Assembly: GCA_012032855.1 (NCBI GenBank)
Contig: JAAUQA010000293.1
Span: 1 to 5,131 of the forward strand
Length of the DNA: 5,131 bases
From: Candidatus Competibacteraceae bacterium
GTDB lineage: Bacteria; Pseudomonadota; Gammaproteobacteria; Competibacterales; Competibacteraceae
Direction of reading: 5' to 3'
In this document: one piece after another, positions 1 through 5,131 of the stretch
Layout of the letters: the number at the start of each line of letters is the position of its first letter
Numbering within the stretch: position 1 is the stretch's first letter
Made by a program: the position numbers and the translations under genes
The notes under the pieces: generated by a model
The model's database searches: none
The model's input: only the letters and a program-made list of their open reading frames with translations
What the model was told of the DNA's origin: nothing

Positions 1-463
1 GGTGGGATAGTAGCGGCGGTATTCCCGCTGCAGATACACTCCCGGAACGTTCAGTCCATCACTCGTTGCGCGGTATCCGGAGGCAGGTGGCGACGCAAAT
101 AAGCGAATTCTTTATTCGAGCGTTTCTCCAACTTTTCTTTCAGTTGATTCTGTTTGAACTCTAAGGTTTTTGCGAGACTAGCTAATTGGTCACGCTGAGA
201 CAGCAAGACAACAGGGTTTGCCCAGGCTGAATCCACCGGCGAACTAACCGCCAAGGGTTCGCCGTTGCGATCAACGATCATGCCGCGGTAAGCGGGTATT
301 TGCATAACCCGGAGATAACGTTCATCACCTTGATCCTGTAAGAAATCCTTGTGCACGACCTGTAGATAAACGGCTCGCGTTAAAATCCCCACCGTGGCCA
401 TCGTTAGCAAGCCGATCACCAAGCGACGGCGGACTTTGAGGGAGAGCGGGGTGGAATGACGGT

Positions 464-467
<4 letters not shown>
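1..467 (-). CDS. ftsI: Peptidoglycan D,D-transpeptidase FtsI (PBP3), N-terminal part, frameshifted and cut by window edge
   Basis: FtsI is the septal class B penicillin-binding protein that cross-links peptidoglycan at the division site. Only the N-terminus is present. A basic cytoplasmic start (KVRRR, residues 11-15) is followed by a single membrane anchor at about residues 16-37. Next comes the conserved pedestal motif RGMIVDRNGEPLAVSSPV (61-78), typical of class B PBPs. The catalytic SxxK, SxN and KTG motifs would lie beyond the left edge; the family is about 550-600 residues long. The ATG overlaps the ftsL stop as ATGA and has no clear ribosome binding site, so translation is probably coupled to ftsL. 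The open frame hits TGA at 51-53. The next frame (positions 55 to 1) reads LNVPGVYLQREYRRYYPT, the expected continuation (compare EYRRYYP in the family). One extra G in the GG run (plus-strand CC, 56-57) would join the two, giving RVMGLNVPG. I am sure of the identity. The frameshift is probably a sequence error. Confidence 0.93.
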
Positions 468-1667
<1,200 letters not shown>

Positions 1668-1672
1668 AGTCG

Positions 1673-2128
1673 TCAGAACGCTAATAATTCCAATTCAGCA
1701 GATAAACTGTTTCCATCTTGATCTTTGCCTTCAAGCCATTCTTCTCTAAACTGATTCCAACTCGGCTCGTCCCAGATCTCGAATTTATTGCCTTGTCCTA
1801 CTAACACGATTCGCTTGTCGAGGTGGGCGAATTCCCGTAATGGCTGAGGCAGTAAAATGCGTCCGTGACCATCCATTCGGCACTCATCGGCATGCCCCAA
1901 CAATAACCGCTTAAGATTACGCGCCCGCTTGTTGGTGCTGGATAGACGAATGAGTTGTTGTTCGACAAGCTCCCAAGTCGGCAAAGGATAAAGCAACAGG
2001 CAATGGTCTTGATCAATGGTGATCACTAGCTGCCCGGTGCACAACTCTGTGAGACGCTCACGGTATTTGGTCGGCATGGATAAACGCCCTTTGCTATCCA
2101 GCGACAAGGGATTAAAGCCCCGAAACAA
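1673..2128 (-). CDS. mraZ: Transcriptional regulator MraZ, first gene of the dcw cluster
   Basis: MraZ is a DNA-binding protein with an AbrB-like swapped-hairpin fold, present as a tandem duplication. In E. coli it represses its own dcw operon by binding TGGGN repeats in the promoter. The 151-residue product has the two expected motifs: LDSKGRLSMPTKYR (10-23) and DGHGRILLPQPLR (86-98). Between them lie CLLLYPLPTWE and LLGHADEC, also family hallmarks. The length matches E. coli MraZ (152). The start is a TTG at 2128-2126, chosen because it yields the family N-terminus MFRG and because GAGGAG lies 7 bases upstream. A strong promoter and two operator-like repeats precede it. The gene is intact. 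Downstream, rsmH starts after 5 bases. Confidence 0.96.
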   Translation of the reverse strand: MFRGFNPLSLDSKGRLSMPTKYRERLTELCTGQLVITIDQDHCLLLYPLPTWELVEQQLIRLSSTNKRARNLKRLLLGHADECRMDGHGRILLPQPLREFAHLDKRIVLVGQGNKFEIWDEPSWNQFREEWLEGKDQDGNSLSAELELLAF

Positions 2129-2135
2129 AATGCGT

Positions 2136-2141
2136 CTCCTC
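2136..2141 (-). promoter_or_regulatory. Ribosome binding site of mraZ, supports a TTG start
   Basis: Read on the minus strand this is GAGGAG, a near-perfect Shine-Dalgarno sequence, 7 bases before the TTG codon at 2128. It fixes the start, because no in-frame ATG or GTG lies nearby that would keep the conserved MFRG N-terminus. Confidence 0.8.
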
Positions 2142-2162
2142 TTCCGCTTTGTTTTCCTAATT

Positions 2163-2178
2163 TCCCACTTTGTCCCAC
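2163..2178 (-). promoter_or_regulatory. MraZ operator: two TGGGA direct repeats
   Basis: On the minus strand GTGGGA occurs at 2168-2163 and again at 2178-2173, exactly 10 bases apart (TGGGA, 5-base spacer, TGGGA). This is the arrangement known for MraZ binding sites (TGGGN with 5-base spacers). A degenerate third copy, GTGTAG, sits one more period upstream at 2188-2183. The repeats lie just downstream of the predicted -10 box, overlapping the first transcribed bases. That position suits repression of the operon by its own first product. The match to the known site is seen; actual binding is inferred. Confidence 0.8.
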
Positions 2179-2186
2179 TTTTCTAC

Positions 2187-2216
2187 ACTATAGGTAGGTT
2201 TAGCCGCCCCTGTCAA
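2187..2216 (-). promoter_or_regulatory. Sigma-70 type promoter of mraZ / dcw operon
   Basis: On the minus strand a perfect -35 hexamer TTGACA (2216-2211) is followed after 18 bases by the -10 hexamer TATAGT (2192-2187, five of six consensus bases). Transcription would begin near 2180, leaving a leader of about 50 bases before the mraZ TTG. The MraZ repeats fall immediately downstream. Confidence 0.82.
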
Positions 2217-2265
2217 GGTAGCTTTAGGCAGATTGAAAAATAAAAAAAGTTTATATTTAATAATG

Positions 2266-2285
2266 ATTTAAAATATATTTCAAAT
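2266..2285. repeat. 20-base near-perfect palindrome in AT-rich DNA
   Basis: ATTTAAAATATATTTCAAAT equals its own reverse complement except for one mismatched pair (2270 against 2281). The centre is AAATATATTT. It could be a regulator site or simply a by-product of low-complexity AT sequence. The arms contain little G or C, so it is a weak RNA hairpin. Confidence 0.4.
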
Positions 2286-2408
2286 AGGCCAAAAAAAATA
2301 CTTTCAATATACAAGGGCGTAGAAAAAAGAAGCGGATAAACAGTCGAAAAGAAACTGTTAATTTATTGGTTTAGAATGCGGACTTATTCTGCGACACGGT
2401 AAACCCGT

Positions 2409-2425
2409 TCTAGGGATACCCTAAA
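2409..2425 (-). terminator. Small hairpin after rnpB, possible 3' processing or termination element
   Basis: On the minus strand, 8 bases after the predicted mature 3' end of RNase P RNA, UAGGG-UAU-CCCUA can form a 5-bp stem with a 3-base loop, extendable by one G-U and one A-U pair. No U tract follows, so this is not a standard intrinsic terminator. I see no better candidate before the mraZ promoter. Confidence 0.25.
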
Positions 2426-2432
2426 TTGAGGC

Positions 2433-2773
2433 GGGAGTCGGCCTGTAAGCCGGGTTCTGTCAAGGACAACCATTCATCTGCGACACATGTCACCACATGC
2501 CTGTAGCGACCTACCCGGAAGCGGTGCGGGCCACACTGATGCTTCCCTATTTGGTCTTGCTCCAGGTGGGGTTTACCCTGCCACTGTCGTTGCCGACCGC
2601 GCGGTGCGCTCTTACCGCACCATTTCACCCTTACCGGTCCACGGGGGACTTAGGCGGTTTGTTTTCTGTGGCACTTTCCGTAGGCTCACGCCTCCCAGGT
2701 GTTACCTGGCACCCTGCCCTATGGAGCCCGGACTTTCCTCCACTCGTAAGCAGCGGTTGCCCGGCCAACTCCC
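2433..2773 (-). ncRNA. rnpB: RNase P RNA, bacterial type A
   Basis: This is the catalytic RNA of ribonuclease P, which cleaves the 5' leader from precursor tRNAs. On the minus strand the conserved core elements appear in order: GAGGAAAGTCCGGGCTCC (P4 5' strand region), AGGGCAGGGTGCCAGGTAAC, ACAGAAAACAAACCGCC, GGTAAGGGTGAAA followed by GGTGCGGTAAGAGCGCACC, GGAGCAAGACCAAATAGG, GGGTAGG, AGATGAATGG and finally ACAGAACCCGGCTTACAGG. The ends are set by helix P1: GGGAGTTGGCC at 2773-2763 pairs over 11 bases, including one G-U, with GGCCGACTCCC at 2443-2433. This gives about 341 nucleotides, usual for type A. The 5' end coincides with the last base of the rsmI stop codon. The gene lies between rsmI and mraZ, as in other gammaproteobacteria. 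Ends are accurate to a few bases. Confidence 0.97.
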
Positions 2774-3659
2774 TACTGCTCAGTGTCCTCCTTTCCCAAT
2801 TCACTTGCAAGCGCGTGATCTTTTAGCGTTAGCGCTAATTCATAAAGCTTGTTTTTCGGCCAGTCGCTTAATTGAGCAGCGACAGTGACGGCGCGTTTGA
2901 CCGGCATTTCCTTTAATAATAGGGCCAACAACGGGCGTATTTCGAGTCGAACCCATTCATCGGTTACCTGCGGCGCCCCTTGCATGACAATAACAAACTC
3001 GCCTCGACACCGATTAGCATCTGCACTAAGCCAAGCGCAGAGTTCGCCCAATGTATCGGCGTGGATCTCTTCGAATTGTTTAGTTAGTTCTCTGGCCAGC
3101 ACGGCTTGCCGCTCGGTGCCAAAAATCGACGTCATGTCGGTCAACGCAGCCTGAATGCGATGACTGGATTCAAAAAAACTACAGTACGCGGTTCGCGTTG
3201 CAATGCGCTCAAATAATTACGACGGACCTGCGGTTTAGCCGGTAAAAAACCCTCGAATACAAAGCGGTCGGTCGGTAAGCCGGCCACCGACAATGCAGCG
3301 ATCAAGCTGCTCGGACCCGGAATCGGGCTGGCTTTCAAGCCCTGCACTCTGATTTGACGTAGCAACGGGAAACCAGGGTCGCTGATTAGCGGAGTTCCTG
3401 CATCGGCAATCAGCGCGATGGGTTTACCGGCTTGTAAATCCGCCAACAGTTGCGGAATGCGCGCTTGTTCATTATGGTCGTGTAAAGAGACTAAAGGCGT
3501 GTGAATCCCGAAATGCTGTAGCAAACGTTTGCTGTGCCGGGTATCCTCGGCAGCTATCCAAGCGACTTCTCGCAGTACCTGTAAGGCGCGGGCACTGATA
3601 TCTCCCAGGTTGCCGATAGGGGTGGCGACTACGTACAACACGCCGGGTTCAATGGTCAT
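2773..3659 (-). CDS. rsmI: 16S rRNA (cytidine-1402-2'-O)-methyltransferase RsmI (YraL), with one frameshift
   Basis: RsmI methylates the 2'-O of C1402 in 16S rRNA, the nucleotide whose N4 is modified by RsmH. It belongs to the tetrapyrrole methylase (SAM-dependent) superfamily. From the ATG at 3659 the motifs are VATPIGNL (11-18), AEDTRHS (37-43), [11 protein letters not shown] (86-96), PIPGPSS (112-118) and FEGFLP (135-140). The first frame then drifts to [10 protein letters not shown] and stops near 3141. The expected [15 protein letters not shown] and the C-terminal half ([31 protein letters not shown]) lie in the next frame. Adding one T to the T7 run (plus-strand A run, 3172-3178) joins them into 295 residues, against 286 in E. 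coli. A TTG at 3668 is an alternative start, with a weak AGG-containing site upstream. The stop TAG touches rnpB. Only 32 bases separate the ATG from divergent yraN, and I see no convincing promoter for either gene there. Confidence 0.94.
2782..2810 (-). promoter_or_regulatory. Candidate rnpB promoter inside the 3' end of rsmI
   Basis: If rnpB has its own promoter, it must lie within rsmI. On the minus strand TTGCAA (2810-2805) and GACACT (2787-2782) are separated by 17 bases, and GACACT ends 8 bases before the predicted RNA 5' end. The spacing is right, but the hexamers match consensus at only 4 and 3 of 6 bases. Co-transcription with rsmI and processing is the alternative. Confidence 0.28.
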
Positions 3660-3691
3660 CGTATTCAAATGTAATCTACCTATGGCGATTC

Positions 3692-4087
3692 ATGAAGCAG
3701 AGCAGCACTCGCTCCAAGGCTAAAGGACCCACGACCGGTCAGCGCGGGAATGTGGCCGAAGCACTGGCTTGTCGCTATCTGGAGGCGCGCGGGTTAGTGC
3801 TGGTGACCCGCAACTTTCGTTGCCGCCTGGGTGAATTAGACCTCGTGATGCGTGACGGGCCGCAAGTGGTGTTTGTGGAAGTGCGCAGCCGTTCCAATCG
3901 TGATTATGGCGGACCGATTGAGACGATTACCCCAACCAAGCAAAAACGGCTGCTGCGCGCTGCTGCTTATTATCTGCAAAAAACTGCTTGTACGGCACCT
4001 TGCCGTTTCGATGTGGTGGGCATTACCTCGGATAACGGGGTCGATAGCGTGGAGTGGATTAATAATGCCTTGCAGGCGGATTGGTAG
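3692..4087 (+). CDS. yraN: YraN family protein (UPF0102), endonuclease-like fold
   Basis: The 131-residue product belongs to the YraN/UPF0102 family, whose fold resembles restriction-type and Holliday-junction nucleases but whose biological role is not established. Family features seen are the N-terminal helix GQRGNVAEALACRYLEARG (17-35), NFRCRLGELDLVMRD with the acidic GELDL core, FVEVRSR (second acidic and basic cluster), a Lys in TPTKQKRLL and the C-terminal CRFDVVGI. The residues expected for a nuclease-like metal site (E and D in GELDL, E in VEV) are present. The gene is complete and slightly longer than the usual 115-125 residues because of a basic N-terminal extension. It starts at ATG 3692 with only a weak ribosome binding site, 32 bases from divergent rsmI. 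In E. coli and Pseudomonas lpoA lies between rsmI and yraN; here it is missing. Confidence 0.92.
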   Translation: MKQSSTRSKAKGPTTGQRGNVAEALACRYLEARGLVLVTRNFRCRLGELDLVMRDGPQVVFVEVRSRSNRDYGGPIETITPTKQKRLLRAAAYYLQKTACTAPCRFDVVGITSDNGVDSVEWINNALQADW

Positions 4088-4129
4088 CGATAACGATAGG
4101 GTGTGCGTGCCGGCCCTCGGGACTATTTG

Positions 4130-4895
4130 ATGACCTTAATCAAGCAAACTGCCGACCAGCTTAATGCCGTTGTGCTGGGCAAACCAACTGACACTATACC
4201 GCTATTGATTCTCCACGGTTGGGGACAGGATTTACAAGCCATGCGCCCGCTGGGCGAGCGGTTAGCTTGGCATCGTCAGGTGCATCTATTGGATTTGCCC
4301 GGCTTCGGTCAATCGCCTTGGTCCGGCGAGGATTGGGATACTCGCGACTATGCCCGCTGTGTTCTAGCCTATCTGGATCGCGTCGGACTCGCACAAATCG
4401 ATTTACTCGGCCATTCCTTCGGCGGGCGCATCGGTTTGCGAATCGCCAGCGGGTCGCCGGCGCGGTTGCGCCGCTTGGTGTTGATGGATGCAGCAGGATT
4501 ACCGCGCCGCCGCACGGTGCAACAACGGTTGCGAATTTGGGCTATCCGCATGCTTGGCCGAGGCATTCGGTTGTTACCGGCTGCCGGGTCACAATCTTTG
4601 CTTAACTGGCACCGGCAACGCTACGGTTCGCGGGATTACCAAAACGCGGGCGTTTTTGCGCGGCACGTTCGTAAAAGTAGTCAACGAAGATCAAACCGCT
4701 AATGCCACTCTGATCCAAGCGCCGACGCTGGTGTTGTGGGGAGCCCGAGATCAGGAAACGCCGGTTGAAATGGCCCATCGCTTTGGCCGCTTGATTCCGC
4801 GTTCGGAAGTCGTTGTGCTGCCGGAACAGGATCATTTTCCGTTCGCAGGCAGCGGCGTGCATACCTGTGCTCAAATTATCGGCGATTTTTGTTAG
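4130..4895 (+). CDS. Alpha/beta fold hydrolase, with one frameshift
   Basis: With the frame restored this is a 254-residue alpha/beta hydrolase. It shows the oxyanion-hole motif HGWG (29-32), LDLPGFGQS (54-62), the nucleophile elbow GHSFGG with Ser96, the acid in GARD (Asp207) and the catalytic His235 in EQDHFPF, so the triad is complete. A helical, Arg-rich cap segment lies at about 125-165. The first frame stops at about 4702, and the continuation FVKVVNEDQTANATLIQAPTL lies in another frame. Removing one T from the T5 run at 4653-4657 gives QNAGVLRGTFVKVVNED, a smooth join. I chose the ATG at 4130; a GTG at 4103 would add nine residues with no better ribosome site. It lies 42 bases after yraN and 32 before the next gene, probably in one operon. 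The substrate is unknown. The family resembles BioH/MhpC-like enzymes, but I do not assign either. Confidence 0.85.
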
Positions 4896-4927
4896 CATCT
4901 GCTGCTCTTCCCAGCCAGGATTAATTG

Positions 4928-5131
4928 ATGATCGATTCCCTTGCTCTACTCTTTGCCGGCTGCGGCGCGGTATTGTTTTTTTATCGACGAGTCCTAGCCT
5001 ATTTGCGCTACTTCCAACAAGAAGAGTACAACGGACAACGATTCTTAGCGTGGTTCCGGCGCTACAGGGCCTTTGATCGGCGTGGCAGTGCGATCTGTTT
5101 GCTGGCTTTTATTGGTACGGGAGCATTAGCG
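4928..5131 (+). CDS. N-terminus of a membrane protein, probably the anchor of a Mur-ligase family protein (cut by window edge)
   Basis: The frame is open from ATG 4928 to the right edge (68 codons, no stop). AGGA lies 7 bases before the ATG. The product starts with a hydrophobic helix at about residues 4-18, then the amphipathic segment LRYFQQEEYNGQRFLAWFRR and RAFDRRGS, then a second hydrophobic stretch from about residue 55. From memory, the FQQEEYxGxRFLxW...AFDRR pattern occurs at the start of membrane-anchored proteins whose later part is a Mur-ligase (MurF-like) domain, often beside an alpha/beta hydrolase. The ligase domain itself, with its GxxGKT/S ATP-binding loop, would lie outside this window. 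The coding call is firm because of the ribosome site, open frame and gene context; the product name is an inference. The minus strand and other plus frames here show nothing better. Confidence 0.6.
   Translation, partial: MIDSLALLFAGCGAVLFFYRRVLAYLRYFQQEEYNGQRFLAWFRRYRAFDRRGSAICLLAFIGTGALA

Larger units (their letters stand above)
2217..2432. other. Non-coding intergenic stretch between mraZ promoter and rnpB, with an AT-rich core
   Basis: No convincing gene is seen on either strand here. The part at 2231-2280 has only 4 G or C bases in 50, far below the neighbouring genes. Long A runs are seen at 2242-2248 and 2291-2298. Composition rises toward normal near rnpB. Contents I can name are a 20-base near-palindrome (2266-2285), a weak inverted repeat (AACAGT at 2339-2344 with ACTGTT at 2354-2359) and a small hairpin just after rnpB. 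The AT-rich block lies 15 or more bases upstream of the mraZ -35 box. It could bind nucleoid proteins or affect promoter activity, but that is speculation. Confidence 0.6.

Noticed and set aside
2016..2243. Plus-strand open frame crossing the mraZ promoter
   Set aside because: It runs antisense to mraZ and its promoter, with no ribosome site and no recognisable protein.
2411..2424. Sequence TAGGGATA resembling the start of a homing endonuclease (I-SceI) site
   Set aside because: Only the first eight bases match; the rest differs. A small hairpin explains the symmetry.
2410..2888. Open frames on both strands over the RNase P RNA
   Set aside because: The whole interval is accounted for by the conserved RNA core and P1 pairing, or by the end of rsmI. 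The translated products resemble no family and have no ribosome sites.
3660..3691. Possible divergent promoters between rsmI and yraN
   Set aside because: I looked for paired -35 and -10 hexamers on both strands and found only poor matches, so no promoter is listed.
4813..5076. Plus-strand open frame overlapping the end of the hydrolase and the next gene
   Set aside because: It is in another frame from both the hydrolase (conserved triad region) and the AGGA-preceded gene at 4928, and its product is low quality.

Overview
The window looks like a chromosomal segment from a proteobacterium, most likely a gammaproteobacterium. The evidence is the gene order rsmI-rnpB-mraZ-rsmH-ftsL-ftsI on the minus strand, with yraN divergent from rsmI. 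The protein sequences (MraZ, RsmH, RsmI, YraN) and the type A RNase P RNA also resemble gammaproteobacterial versions closely. I cannot name a genus. Base composition is moderate in the genes, with one very AT-rich intergenic patch. I see no tRNA, CRISPR array, insertion sequence or phage gene.

Layout. Positions 1-2128, minus strand, hold the start of the division and cell wall (dcw) cluster, transcribed right to left: mraZ, rsmH, ftsL and the 5' part of ftsI, which runs off the left edge. The genes are tightly packed: a 5-base gap, then two 4-base ATGA overlaps. Positions 2129-2216 carry a well-formed promoter (perfect -35) and two TGGGA repeats at a 10-base period, matching the known MraZ operator. 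Positions 2217-2432 are non-coding and partly extremely AT-rich, with a 20-base near-palindrome. Positions 2433-2773 encode RNase P RNA (rnpB), whose 5' end touches the stop codon of rsmI (2773-3659). On the plus strand follow yraN (3692-4087), an alpha/beta hydrolase (4130-4895), and the first 68 codons of a membrane protein that looks like the N-terminal anchor of a Mur-ligase family protein (4928 to the right edge).

How they work together. The left half makes a transcriptional autoregulator (MraZ), a 16S rRNA methyltransferase (RsmH) and divisome proteins (FtsL, FtsI). RsmI is the partner 16S methyltransferase: RsmH and RsmI modify the same nucleotide, C1402. The right half may be a second, poorly described cell-wall module (hydrolase plus membrane-bound Mur-like ligase). 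This is inference.

Quality warning. Each of the four longest coding regions (ftsI, rsmH, rsmI, hydrolase) is broken by a single-base length change in a homopolymer run (positions about 56-57, 960-962, 3172-3178, 4653-4657). Correcting one base in each restores a full-length or continuous protein. Because ftsI is essential and all four changes are of the same kind, sequencing or assembly error is the most likely cause. I therefore annotate these as single genes across the break.
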